DNA of 64,000 bases from Candidatus Poseidoniaceae archaeon. Its GTDB lineage: Archaea > Thermoplasmatota > Poseidoniia > Poseidoniales > Poseidoniaceae. The stretch is from assembly GCA_949373095.1 (NCBI GenBank), contig CASIBY010000005.1:46955-110954 (forward strand), read 5' to 3'. Position 1 is the stretch's first letter. Each line of letters opens with the position of its first letter. The notes beneath the pieces were generated by a model. It saw nothing but the letters and a program-made list of their open reading frames with translations. It was not told the DNA's origin and did not search any database. Position numbers and translations under genes: made by a program. Of the stretch, positions 30,134 through 40,106 are shown piece after piece.

Positions 30134-30740
30134 ACTAACAAACCCAGTCGATACTTCGGTTGGTGGAATGAAGGGTCACATTCTCCGTAGAGTGATCCAC
30201 GTGAGCATGGCTGGGATACCACTCCTCTACTTTGGACTTGGAGAGGATGTAGCCACTAAGGTGAGCATGGACTTGAACCAAATCGTTGCATCTGTTGTAT
30301 TGTTTGCCCTTGTTGCAGAAAGTATCCGGCTCCGGTATGGAATCACAATTTTTGGACAACGTGATTATGAAGCTAAACAAGTATCTGCTTTGGCGTGGGG
30401 CGCTTTTGGCATTGGAATGGTGTTGTTATTGGTCCCACATGAGGCCTATGCCTATCCATTGATTGTCTCGCTATCTTTTGGAGACCCACTCATGGGGGAA
30501 CTACGACGAAAGGGAATCGGTACACGGCAAGTCATGCTGGCATCAACCGGCGTTATCCTTGCAATATGGCTCGTCTGTTCCCTGCAATTCGGCACCCCTG
30601 TATGGATTGCATTGCTTCTTGCTCCAGTTTGCATGATTGCTGAATGGCCACGGTTGCGTTACATCGATGACAATGCCACCATGCTCCTCATACCGCTTGC
30701 ATTGGTTCTTTTGCTGGAGCCTTTTGCCCAAGTGATGTAA
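30117..30740 (+). CDS. Dolichol/phytol kinase-like (SEC59/CdsA-type) membrane protein
   Basis: RRVIHVSMAGIPLLYFG... LIVSLSFGDPLMGELRRKG; multi-TM. Confidence 0.5.
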   Translation: MSDQVELTNPVDTSVGGMKGHILRRVIHVSMAGIPLLYFGLGEDVATKVSMDLNQIVASVVLFALVAESIRLRYGITIFGQRDYEAKQVSALAWGAFGIGMVLLLVPHEAYAYPLIVSLSFGDPLMGELRRKGIGTRQVMLASTGVILAIWLVCSLQFGTPVWIALLLAPVCMIAEWPRLRYIDDNATMLLIPLALVLLLEPFAQVM

Positions 30741-30819
30741 TAGAGAAGCAATCGTCAGCATAGATTTCGCTCAACATATTCAAATGGGGGGCATTCTTGG
30801 TTTCAACTGAGGAGAGCCC

Positions 30820-30930
30820 ATGTCAGATGAGTCCCAACATAATGACCCGCCCCAAATTGCGTACTACGTTGGTTTTGGACTTGCAATTCTTTTCCTCGCA
30901 ATCACAATGGTCCGTTACCCACTTTGGTGA
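30820..30930 (+). CDS. 36-aa single-TM microprotein
   Basis: MSDESQHNDPPQIAYYVGFGLAILFLAITMVRYPLW*; hydrophobic helix, own start/stop in an otherwise empty gap. Confidence 0.4.
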   Translation: MSDESQHNDPPQIAYYVGFGLAILFLAITMVRYPLW

Positions 30931-30986
30931 TTTTTTCAACCAAGGATTGAACATTCCTTGAAAAGGAAAGTCAGTGACCGTGGTTT

Positions 30987-32771
30987 ATGTGCGGCATTGG
31001 AGGGATGCTAGGCAACCCCGACCTCGCCGTTGTTGAACGTATGAATCAACTCCAACTTCATCGTGGACCAGACGGTCAAAATGTTTGGTCAGACGACTAC
31101 GTTGCTTTTGGTCACACCCGACTGGCAATTGTTGATGTTCACGGTAGCCAACAACCAATCCATGGCTCAAACGGACGAACACTCATCGTGAACGGAGAGA
31201 TCTACAATCATCGCCATCTCCGTTCTAAACTCAAGCAGTATCCTTTCTTCACATCTGGAGATAGCGAAGTTATTCTTGCACTCCACGACCAGTTTCTTGC
31301 TAAGAATCAACAGGCACCGAGCGCTAACGACCATGCTTCTTGGTTGAAAGAGCTTGACGGGATGTTTGCAATCGCACTATGGGATGGCCATAATCAGCAA
31401 CTCATTCTCGCTCGGGATTCGCTCGGAATCAAACCCATGGTGAAAACCGAAGTGGAGGGAACACTCCTTTTTGCTAGTGAGGTCAAAGCATTACGAGCTG
31501 ATGAACGACACGTCCCCGAACTGGATGATATCGCACTTGCTGCGCGAATGGTTTGGGAATACCCGCTTGACGCTACAACACTCCTCAAAGGTGTGACTCA
31601 AGTACAACCTGGGACGGTGGAAACATGGGAACTGAACGAACATGGAAAGGCGTTCATGTCGGGAAGAGCGGTCATTAAGCATCAACTGGTAAAACCAGAT
31701 TCTGAATGGAATCCAGTTACCCAAGCGCCGGTCCTTCTCGACTCGTTTGTCTCCAGTGTCCAACAGCGATTGATGGCGGATGTTCCTGTCGGGATTGTTT
31801 TGTCAGGAGGGCTCGATTCAAGTCTCGTAGCTGCAGTCGCTCAAGAAGCAGCCTCACGAGCGGAGCAACCCGTCCCTGAGTGTTGGACTGTGGCTGAAAG
31901 CGAGGAAAACGCTGATTGGAAAGCGGCAGAACTCGTCGCCTCACACTTTGATCTGCGCCATCATCAGCACATACTCGAACCCGATGCGTTTGAACGCGCC
32001 CTTCCGAACTTGATTTGGCATGGCGAAGATATTGACGTAACGGTTCTGTTCTTCCAACCTCTGTTTGAAACGATGGCGAAAAAGGTCAAAGTGGGACTCT
32101 GCGGGCAGGGTGCGGATGAATTACATGCTGGATATCCCCGGTATAGAGACCTCACGCAGCATGCTCTTCTTCTTCGTCAACGGCTTCAATCACTCCCCCA
32201 ATCTATCCAAACTACACTAGAAGACGGTCCCCTTCGTACAGAAGAAGGATGGCTTTCACCCCACCAGCGACCAGAAGAACAGACGAAGAACCTCGATGAA
32301 TTTCTTCAGTTTGAATTGGACCATGGCCAACTCAGTAATTTCCAATTGCGCCTAGTTGACCGTCATTCCATGGCTCATTCTCTTGAGGTACGTGTCCCCT
32401 TCCTCGGAACCCCTCACCTCAAGGCTGCGAATCGCTTGCCTATGGATTGGAGACTCCCATCAAGTTTGGAAGAAAAGGCCGCTCTTCGAGAAGCCGCTGA
32501 CCTCACTGGACTACCTAAAGAAATTGTTAGGCGACCAAAAATGCCTGCAGGGCGAGCAACCTCACCGACTATGTTGCAAACCTTCCTTGACGAATTCTCA
32601 TCAGAAACCAAGCAACTTGTTGCCAAATATGAAAGCCTCTCTCCAATATTCAAAGGACAGTCCGAATTGGCTTTAGGACTCGGATTATTCGAGTCCATGC
32701 ACCTTTTGGATGGTGGAAGAGTCAAGAAGGGCGGAGATGTCCGCACCCTACTCACCGAGGTTTTGCCATGA
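30987..32771 (+). CDS. asnB: Glutamine-hydrolysing asparagine synthase (AsnB-like)
   Basis: MCGIGG N-terminal Cys, RGPDGQN, VNGEIYNH, VLSGGLDSSLVAA. Confidence 0.85.
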   Translation: MCGIGGMLGNPDLAVVERMNQLQLHRGPDGQNVWSDDYVAFGHTRLAIVDVHGSQQPIHGSNGRTLIVNGEIYNHRHLRSKLKQYPFFTSGDSEVILALHDQFLAKNQQAPSANDHASWLKELDGMFAIALWDGHNQQLILARDSLGIKPMVKTEVEGTLLFASEVKALRADERHVPELDDIALAARMVWEYPLDATTLLKGVTQVQPGTVETWELNEHGKAFMSGRAVIKHQLVKPDSEWNPVTQAPVLLDSFVSSVQQRLMADVPVGIVLSGGLDSSLVAAVAQEAASRAEQPVPECWTVAESEENADWKAAELVASHFDLRHHQHILEPDAFERALPNLIWHGEDIDVTVLFFQPLFETMAKKVKVGLCGQGADELHAGYPRYRDLTQHALLLRQRLQSLPQSIQTTLEDGPLRTEEGWLSPHQRPEEQTKNLDEFLQFELDHGQLSNFQLRLVDRHSMAHSLEVRVPFLGTPHLKAANRLPMDWRLPSSLEEKAALREAADLTGLPKEIVRRPKMPAGRATSPTMLQTFLDEFSSETKQLVAKYESLSPIFKGQSELALGLGLFESMHLLDGGRVKKGGDVRTLLTEVLP

Positions 32772-33970
32772 CCCATGTACACGAATTAACCTCCTTGCTG
32801 GAATCCAAACGTGAATTGATTACGAATTGGATGGCTAAAAAACGAAAAGAAGTCCCGATTCCGATTTACGGAAGCGTTGACATCCGAGATGCAGGCTGGA
32901 AAGTTGGTGTCGTAGATGCGAACCATTTCCCCGCAGGATTCAACAACGTGGCTGAGGGCGACTTAGATGTCCTTTCAGCGCTATTCAATACACACATTAC
33001 GAGAACACAACCAAATTGCAAGTGGGTTCACATTTATCCTGAAAGCCATACCCGGAACCAAGGGTATATCGAAAACATTGCAACAATTCAGCGATTGATC
33101 CAAATGGCCGGATTCAAGTGTACTATTGGCTCACCAGAACTCGAAGAGTTAGGTTCCCTCATGGGAATATCTGGCCCATTAAAGCTTGATCAAGTGACGC
33201 TCAATGGAAATGGAGATTTGACGATAGGAGGGGGGAATCCAGACCTCATCCTCTTGAATAATGACCTCACGAACGGCAAACTCCCTGGACTTACTGCGCC
33301 TAATGTATCTCCTCCTGCTGAAATGGGTTGGCATCAGCGAAGAAAATCCGAGCATTATGCTTGTTTGCAAGGGTACGTCAATGAAATCGGGGAGATTCTT
33401 GATATTGACCCGTGGCACCTAATGCCTGAGTGGTTCGTTTCTGAGGACAAATGCCTAACTGAAATTGAATGCCGTACGAAACTCGCTGGTGAGATTGATG
33501 CCTTCATTGCAAACATCCAATCGCGATACGATGCTTTGGGAATTGAAAGACAACCTGCTGTGGTTATGAAGAACGACCGTGGGACCTACGGATTAGGAAT
33601 CATGGTATTGACATCGGGAGACGCAATACTAAACCTCTCCAATCGCAAAATCAACAAACTTCGTTATGCAAAGGGAGGCGCTGCAGTGGATAATTACCTC
33701 ATCCAAGAAGGAATTCCCACCTCCATGCTTACCGAAGAAGGTGAACCTGTTGAACCAGTTGTGTACCTTGTTGACGGTGAGGCCGCTGCGTGGTTTTACA
33801 GAATTAATCCTAAAAAATCGGACATGGATAACCTTAATTCACCAAGCGCACGGTTTGAGGATTACTCAAACTCCGGCCACATGTACGGGGAACACGCACA
33901 CGGCTGGCATGCACTTCTCGCGGAACTGAGCATGCTCGCCATGGGCGCAGAGTCAAACATTGAACGGTGA
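32768..33970 (+). CDS. gshA: Glutamate-cysteine ligase, GshA family (proteobacterial-type)
   Basis: DVRDAGWKVGVVDANHFPAGFNN-like 'DIRDAGWKVGVVDANHFPAGFNNV', 'VVMKNDRGTYGLGIMVL'; 4-bp overlap with asnB. Confidence 0.75.
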   Translation: MTHVHELTSLLESKRELITNWMAKKRKEVPIPIYGSVDIRDAGWKVGVVDANHFPAGFNNVAEGDLDVLSALFNTHITRTQPNCKWVHIYPESHTRNQGYIENIATIQRLIQMAGFKCTIGSPELEELGSLMGISGPLKLDQVTLNGNGDLTIGGGNPDLILLNNDLTNGKLPGLTAPNVSPPAEMGWHQRRKSEHYACLQGYVNEIGEILDIDPWHLMPEWFVSEDKCLTEIECRTKLAGEIDAFIANIQSRYDALGIERQPAVVMKNDRGTYGLGIMVLTSGDAILNLSNRKINKLRYAKGGAAVDNYLIQEGIPTSMLTEEGEPVEPVVYLVDGEAAAWFYRINPKKSDMDNLNSPSARFEDYSNSGHMYGEHAHGWHALLAELSMLAMGAESNIER

Positions 33971-33976
33971 ACTCAA

Positions 33977-35014
33977 ATGACAACATTGCATTGCCTCGGA
34001 AGCGGTTTAGTTGGCGCCTATGTTGTTCGGCATTTGGTTGAGGCTGGACACGAAGTTCACGTTTACGACCTCAGACCAAACTCAACTGAAGGCATTATCA
34101 TGCACCTTGGAGACATTACCCAAAGACTTCACCAACTACCAGATGGGTTGGTAGTGAACATGTTGCCCGGTGATATTGGCGGGGAATGTACAGAGATACT
34201 TGTTCGACTTGGCAGAACCGTTGTTGACCTTTCTTTTGCCGAAGAAACTCCCGACCGACTTCAAGAACTTGCTGTAGCCTCAAACGCTACCGTTGTCTGG
34301 GATGTTGGTATTGCCCCTGGACTTTCGAACATGTTACTCGCTGAAGCACAAGCCAAACTTGGAACGTTCAGAAATGCGGAAATCCGAGTTGGTGGAAATC
34401 CGTGTCAACCAGATGATGACTGGTCCTATATGGCGCCGTTCTCCCCAGCCGATGTAATTGCAGAATATACACGCCCTGCAAGGGTTATCAGAAAGGCAGC
34501 GGTAGCAACACTCCCTGCACTTGATGAGCGACATCTCATTGAAGTGGGTGGAAAAGGGACCATGGAAGCCTTCCTTTCAGACGGACTCCGTTCCCTTCTT
34601 TTTACAATGAAAGCAGACGAAATGTCAGAATATACCGTTCGTTGGCCAGGTCACATCCAGCGCTATATCGACGAGCGAGATGCTGGAGAATTAGATTTTG
34701 ATGCACTGCTGGACTCTTGGACTCTTGACAAAACGCGAGATGAATTCACTTGGCTGGAAGTTAAGGCCGAAAATGACACTCAACGCTTCATTTGGCGGAT
34801 TGAGGACAGCGGGTCCAAAGGCGACTCATCGATGGCCCGAACAACTGGTCTTGTCACTCTAGCAACAGCCCTCACCTTGTGTGAAAACGATGAAATTCTT
34901 TCCCCCGGAGTATTTTCACCCGAACAACTCCCCTCGGCCTTTCTTGACAGGGCGCTTTCCTTGATGGTCAAGAACGGCGTCAAGATTGAGCACCATATTG
35001 AGCGGGCAAACTGA
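33977..35014 (+). CDS. Saccharopine dehydrogenase-like (LYS9-type) NAD(P)-binding protein
   Basis: LGSGLVGAYVVRHLVEAGHEVHVYD...VVWDVGIAPGLSNMLL. Confidence 0.75.
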   Translation: MTTLHCLGSGLVGAYVVRHLVEAGHEVHVYDLRPNSTEGIIMHLGDITQRLHQLPDGLVVNMLPGDIGGECTEILVRLGRTVVDLSFAEETPDRLQELAVASNATVVWDVGIAPGLSNMLLAEAQAKLGTFRNAEIRVGGNPCQPDDDWSYMAPFSPADVIAEYTRPARVIRKAAVATLPALDERHLIEVGGKGTMEAFLSDGLRSLLFTMKADEMSEYTVRWPGHIQRYIDERDAGELDFDALLDSWTLDKTRDEFTWLEVKAENDTQRFIWRIEDSGSKGDSSMARTTGLVTLATALTLCENDEILSPGVFSPEQLPSAFLDRALSLMVKNGVKIEHHIERAN

Positions 35015-35015
35015 A

Positions 35016-35714
35016 ATGGGGAACCTCATCCCCTACACCATGAACCGCTCGCTTTGGTACGTTGGGACCATTGCGATTGGCCTATGGATATCCGCCACAG
35101 CTCTTGGAGGCCTCCTTCCTGATTCCTTGGCTGAGTGGCCAGTCAACATCTGGTGTTGGGCTCTTTTTGGGCGGATTTATTTCTCAACTGACCGAAAAGA
35201 GCGCATTGAGATGCTTACTGTCGTTGCCATTGCTACACCTATGGAATTATTTTTCTCGGAAGTATGGCTCGTGTATGAATACCAACGTGACCTCATGCCG
35301 CTCTTTGTCCCTGCAGGACATTATTTTCTCTTTGATCTAGGAAGGCGGGCAGCTCTTCAGATGAATGTATCTTGGGCCATGCCCCTTTTGCTACCCTTCG
35401 TCCCGATGGTGTTGTATGGCTTATGGACCGGAGGAGATACATCTGGAATCTTCCTTCTCCTCCTTGTCCTTGGCTTCACACAGTGGGGGCCACAGCCTCG
35501 GCTTTACGCAGCAATGGCGTGGGCTGCTCTTGCGATGGAACTGCTTGGAACCTATTTACAAAACTGGACGTGGGCCACAGAGGTCCCATGGACGGGACTA
35601 ACTGCTTGGAACCCCCCTCTTCTCGTTGGAGCATTCTATTGCTTTGGAGATGTATTGGTCAACTTGACCGTTGCCAAGTTTGAAGGGGAACCTCCAACGG
35701 TGGTGACAACATGA
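35016..35714 (+). CDS. Multi-pass membrane protein of unknown function
   Basis: Intact hydrophobic ORF overlapping/adjacent to flanking genes. Confidence 0.55.
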   Translation: MGNLIPYTMNRSLWYVGTIAIGLWISATALGGLLPDSLAEWPVNIWCWALFGRIYFSTDRKERIEMLTVVAIATPMELFFSEVWLVYEYQRDLMPLFVPAGHYFLFDLGRRAALQMNVSWAMPLLLPFVPMVLYGLWTGGDTSGIFLLLLVLGFTQWGPQPRLYAAMAWAALAMELLGTYLQNWTWATEVPWTGLTAWNPPLLVGAFYCFGDVLVNLTVAKFEGEPPTVVTT

Positions 35715-36043
35715 CCAGCCCTGATGAGTTGCGTCGCCGGCGAGAAGAGGAAGCCATGCGAATCCGCACGGCTCTTAATCGCCAACGAGGTGAGCAACGA
35801 GCCAATACAAAAGGTGGTGAGACTACCGTCGCCTTCGTGGAGGAGCGGAAGTGTATCGGTTGTGACCAGTGTACCATCGTATGCGATGATGATGCGATTG
35901 AACTCTATTTTGTTGATGTCAAGAGCCCATTGCTTTCGGTTGAAAGCAATCGCAAGGCGAAAATTATTCGAGACTCCTGCACGGGTTGCAGGCTGTGCGT
36001 GCTTGCGTGTCCAACAGACGCAATTACCATGATTGATCGATGA
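35711..36043 (+). CDS. 4Fe-4S ferredoxin-domain protein
   Basis: CIGCDQCTIVCDDDAI...CTGCRLCVLACPTDAI. Confidence 0.85.
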   Translation: MTSPDELRRRREEEAMRIRTALNRQRGEQRANTKGGETTVAFVEERKCIGCDQCTIVCDDDAIELYFVDVKSPLLSVESNRKAKIIRDSCTGCRLCVLACPTDAITMIDR

Positions 36044-36054
36044 GGTAGAATAGT

Positions 36055-36345
36055 ATGTCAAAGAAAGGAAAAGACCCATCAGCTCAACGATTCGGAGGGG
36101 AATTCGGACCTTATCGTAACCCAGGCACCACTGGAGTGAGCCTGTCCACATTCAAGACACTCGTTTGGACCTCAAACCTTGGAGGACTCTTCTTAGTGGC
36201 TCTTTCACTTGAATTACTGATCTACTATCAGAACTTCACGTGGGGATTCCTATCTCTTCTTGCAGGAATCATTGTTGCACTCTTCCCGTCAAACTACGAA
36301 ATCGTAGGCATGAACGAAGATGAAGAAAATGAGTCAGACAGTTAA
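36055..36345 (+). CDS. Small two-TM membrane protein
   Basis: Hydrophobic helices, intact ORF. Confidence 0.5.
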   Translation: MSKKGKDPSAQRFGGEFGPYRNPGTTGVSLSTFKTLVWTSNLGGLFLVALSLELLIYYQNFTWGFLSLLAGIIVALFPSNYEIVGMNEDEENESDS

Positions 36346-36406
36346 CGCTGTCATACCCCTAACACCCTAATCAAGGGGCCTTAATGGTATCAATTGTCTA
36401 CTGATT

Positions 36407-39223
36407 TCAAGCTTCAGCAGTTTCGCCAACAATGGACTCAACTGCTTGTGCCTTCTTTTCGTTGACTTGTCGGGCAAGGAATGAAACGACGTCTAGGATT
36501 TCAATGTCTTCGTAGGCTTCGTCACCTTCAAACTTGAGACACTCAAAGTGAGAGACACACTTGGGGCATGAGGTCAGCATGGTTTCAGCGCCTGTTGCAC
36601 GAACTTCTTCCATACGAGATACACGTAGGGAACGAGCATCTTCATTGCAGGACATCATGCTGGATACGCCGCAACACATTGCGTCTTCTCCGTGGTGTTC
36701 CATCTCAACAATCTCAACACCTTCGACCGCATTGATGAGTTCACGAGGTTCATCGTAGATTCCCATTTGGCGGCCAAGGCGACATGGATCGTGATATGTC
36801 ACAGTGGTTTCTTCGGACTTCAAATTCATATCAAAGCCTTGTTCAATGAGGAATTCAGTGGTATGCATCACTTTGACATCTTCCAACTCGTAGTCGCGAG
36901 CAAACGTTCTGAAACATTCTGCACAGGATGAGACGAGTGTATCAATACCAGATTCGTGAATCTTGCGTTGGTTGTATGCCTTGAGTTTCTCAAAGACTTC
37001 ATCAAGCCCTTGCCACTTTTGGTCGTGACCACAGCACTTGAGGAAGTCACGGCCCAAGTAGGAAACATCGGTTCCCATCTCCTCAAAGAGGGTGAAGGCT
37101 GCAGTGGTTGAGTCCCCTAAATTCATGGTGCCTTCGTTAACATGCGAGAACACCATTTCTTGGTCAAGATAATCAACACAACCAGGGTAGTACCCAATGT
37201 TGGACGTAATAGGGTAGTCCTCAGTTGCAATGAACTCTACATCTGCTTCTTCATCAGCTTCTGCGGAGAGAACTGCCTGGAGTACTGTGTGCGGTATCTC
37301 CGCTTGTGGCCCACCAACGATGAGACTACGGCGAATGTCTACGTATGAGTCGTAGTCAACGAGTTGTGGGCAAGCATTGGTACATGCTGAACAGGTAAGA
37401 CAGGAATACATCGGTACACCGTCGTCTTCGTTGTTCCACGTGTTGTAGATAATGTTCAATTTATCTCCACCGTTAAACAAACGAACTGGACAAGCGTCAT
37501 CACAAAGGTCACAGCCGTAACACTTGTTCATCTCGAACTCATAGCCACGAGCCATGTATCGTAGCAAGACGAAGACAAGGGCTCCAAAGGTAATACAAGG
37601 AATGAACATTGCATAGGTTAGTTTAGCGTCCAAAGACTTGGGGTTGGTGTGATAGGTTGGGTTATCGATTGATGAAAACGCTGAACCACCTAGAGCCATT
37701 TCTTCAGCACTGGATAGATTCACGGTATGACCTGCTAGTCCAGCAGGAGCGTTTTCGTCCCAAACAAGAAGCGGTTGGAAGGATTTCATGGTGAAACTGG
37801 TTTCGGTAGTGATGCTATCGTTAAGAGCGAGGGCTCCACTAACAGCGACGTCGTATGTGTAAGAGTATGTTCCAACAGTCAATTCGGTAGTCGCCCCTTC
37901 ACAATTCGAGAAAGATACAACTTCTGAGCCAGCGGCGTTGGTCACTACAAGAGTGGTAGTCACCATACTTTGAGTAGCAATATCGTTGATTTTCCTCTCG
38001 CTAGATCGGAACTCACAGGAGAAATCCGAGGTTAGAGATTTAAACTCCTCAGGATGGCCCTTTGGGAAATAGTTTGTGTCTTCAGTAACATCAAATGTAC
38101 CGTTGACGCTCCAGCCTTCGCCTCCGTTGAAGGTCTGAGAACCAGAAGCAGCATTGATACCGTTAGCGGCATCTTGATGGCCGTTTGCATCGGCGAAGTC
38201 TGTAATGATGTATCTCGCTGGCTGATAGATGTTCCAGTTCAAGAAAGCCGTCGTTGGAACGACTCCTGATTCAGACCAACCTCGGTCGTCTGTGAATTCG
38301 TTGGTCTCGTGGACATGAACGTCAACGGGTTGTGTACGCATATCTTCGAGTTCTCCGTAATCTTTGATAGTCAACAGGCCCTTTGCGTCCCAAAAACCAT
38401 CATCATATGTGTCAAAGGTAGCAACTGTTGCTGCAGTAGAGATAAGTAGAGCACCGACCAAAAGTTGACGGCTCTTTGCGACGTTAAAGCTCGTACCCCA
38501 TGCACGGACAAGGAGTCCCCGTCCTACAAAGTAGATTACGATCCACATCAAAACCCCAGTCATCACCCATGGAATTGAATTGAATACTTCTGCAATCCAA
38601 GGTTCCCGATAACCACACAACAAATCTCCATGTGAATCAAGTTTACAGAAATCCGACCTATTCTTCCCGTAAAGTTCCAAGAAGATGTTAATCGAAAACA
38701 CAGAGATGAACCAAATGTGAGCGAGATAAACTGCACCTGCTGCAGCAAACCATGGGTCTTCAACGGGTCGCTTTTCACGGCCACCTAGGAAAGGAGGTAG
38801 AGCGAGGATACCGACTGGAATTCCAGTAAGTGCAGCGCCCCACCAAGCAGCGTTCCAAGGGAACATGGGTTGGCCAACGATTTCGCCTATGAAACCGGTT
38901 GGAACAACGAATTGAGGCAAATATTCTCCCCATCGCAGGTACCCATATGAGAACAATACATACCAATCAGGGAACACGAATCCTGCTTGCGCATAGGGGT
39001 CTGCTGCACCGTGAAGTGGCGGTGGAATCAGCCACGCATAGAACAGGAGAATCGCAAGCATTGATGCGAAAATGATGCTATCACGCAACACTTCGTGGGG
39101 CCAGAATCCATGCCCCGTTCGTGTACGCTTACGCTTCTCTTCAGCTTCCAGAAGGTGTTGCTTTTCCTCCATATACATGGAGGCAACTCTGCCAAAATTA
39201 TCGATTAATCCCATATTTCTCAC
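36407..39223 (-). CDS. Fusion: cytochrome b C-terminal (subunit IV-like) domain + extracytoplasmic insert + 2x4Fe-4S + two CCG (HdrD/GlpC-like) domains
   Basis: IPPPLHGAADPYAQAGFVFPDWYVLFSYGYLRW; CYGCDLCDDACP...CLTCSACTNACP; YYPGC...CCG...CAEC; DPCRLG...CCG...CPKC. Confidence 0.85.
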   Translation of the reverse strand: MRNMGLIDNFGRVASMYMEEKQHLLEAEEKRKRTRTGHGFWPHEVLRDSIIFASMLAILLFYAWLIPPPLHGAADPYAQAGFVFPDWYVLFSYGYLRWGEYLPQFVVPTGFIGEIVGQPMFPWNAAWWGAALTGIPVGILALPPFLGGREKRPVEDPWFAAAGAVYLAHIWFISVFSINIFLELYGKNRSDFCKLDSHGDLLCGYREPWIAEVFNSIPWVMTGVLMWIVIYFVGRGLLVRAWGTSFNVAKSRQLLVGALLISTAATVATFDTYDDGFWDAKGLLTIKDYGELEDMRTQPVDVHVHETNEFTDDRGWSESGVVPTTAFLNWNIYQPARYIITDFADANGHQDAANGINAASGSQTFNGGEGWSVNGTFDVTEDTNYFPKGHPEEFKSLTSDFSCEFRSSERKINDIATQSMVTTTLVVTNAAGSEVVSFSNCEGATTELTVGTYSYTYDVAVSGALALNDSITTETSFTMKSFQPLLVWDENAPAGLAGHTVNLSSAEEMALGGSAFSSIDNPTYHTNPKSLDAKLTYAMFIPCITFGALVFVLLRYMARGYEFEMNKCYGCDLCDDACPVRLFNGGDKLNIIYNTWNNEDDGVPMYSCLTCSACTNACPQLVDYDSYVDIRRSLIVGGPQAEIPHTVLQAVLSAEADEEADVEFIATEDYPITSNIGYYPGCVDYLDQEMVFSHVNEGTMNLGDSTTAAFTLFEEMGTDVSYLGRDFLKCCGHDQKWQGLDEVFEKLKAYNQRKIHESGIDTLVSSCAECFRTFARDYELEDVKVMHTTEFLIEQGFDMNLKSEETTVTYHDPCRLGRQMGIYDEPRELINAVEGVEIVEMEHHGEDAMCCGVSSMMSCNEDARSLRVSRMEEVRATGAETMLTSCPKCVSHFECLKFEGDEAYEDIEILDVVSFLARQVNEKKAQAVESIVGETAEA

Positions 39224-39229
39224 TCCGTA

Positions 39230-40100
39230 TCAATGCGGCTCCGCAATGCCTTGTACCCAGACAATAAACAAATGTATGATGATGAGCGTTGTAACGATGA
39301 CAGGTAGAGATGAACACGTGGATGAAATACATGCGTGTAACCGTCAGAGGAGTCAATTCAGAGCCAGAGAACAGCAAGGTTGCGACGTACTTTCCGACCA
39401 GCGGACTCGAGTTCGCCAAGTTGATTCCAATAATTGCGGCACCGTATGCGAGGCTGTCCCACGGCAAGAGGTATCCAGAGTATCCGAATACGATGGTAAG
39501 AGCCATCAAGGCAACCCCGATGAGCCAGTTAAGCTCACGTGGGTTACGGTATGCGCCTGTGAAGTAAACACGGCACATGTGCAAAAAGACGCTTGCAACC
39601 ATGAAGTGAGTCGTCCAGTGGTGAACGGCTCGTAGAATGTATCCAAAGGGAAGTTGTGTCATGATGTATTCCATACTCGCATATGCAGGGGATGGATCTC
39701 CTTCTCCACCAGGGACGTAGTAAATCCCCAGGACGGTTCCGGTGATGACGAGGATAATGAATGAAAGGAAGGAAATTCCTCCAAGGCAGTAGAGGGGGTA
39801 CCAGTACCAAATGATGCGCAGTTTGTACTTTTCAGCGTGAGTAAGCGGCATCTGGCGGTGCATGTTGTAGTATGCGCCTTTGGACATGTTCCAGTAGTCT
39901 TGAAGACGGAATCGGGTATCAAGCCACGAAAAGACCCACAAAAACGACCGTTCAGCAACACCCATCTTACCGGTTGATTCTACAGCACGTAGAATGTCAC
40001 GGCGGGGCATGTCTTGGTTTTCTTTGCGTAGTGTGAACGCGACAAGAACCACCAAGAAGGCGATAAAGAACCAAAGAATCCAGAACATTGTAGTCATCAT
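39230..40100 (-). CDS. Cytochrome b N-terminal domain (bc1/b6-type); apparent +1 frameshift near 39310
   Basis: RAVHHWTTHFMVASVFLHMCRVYFTGAYRNPRELNWLIGV..GYSGYLLPWDSLAYGA; shifted frame restores HVFI/LPVIVTTLIIIHLFIVWVQGIAEPH*. Confidence 0.85.
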
Positions 40101-40106
40101 ATCACC

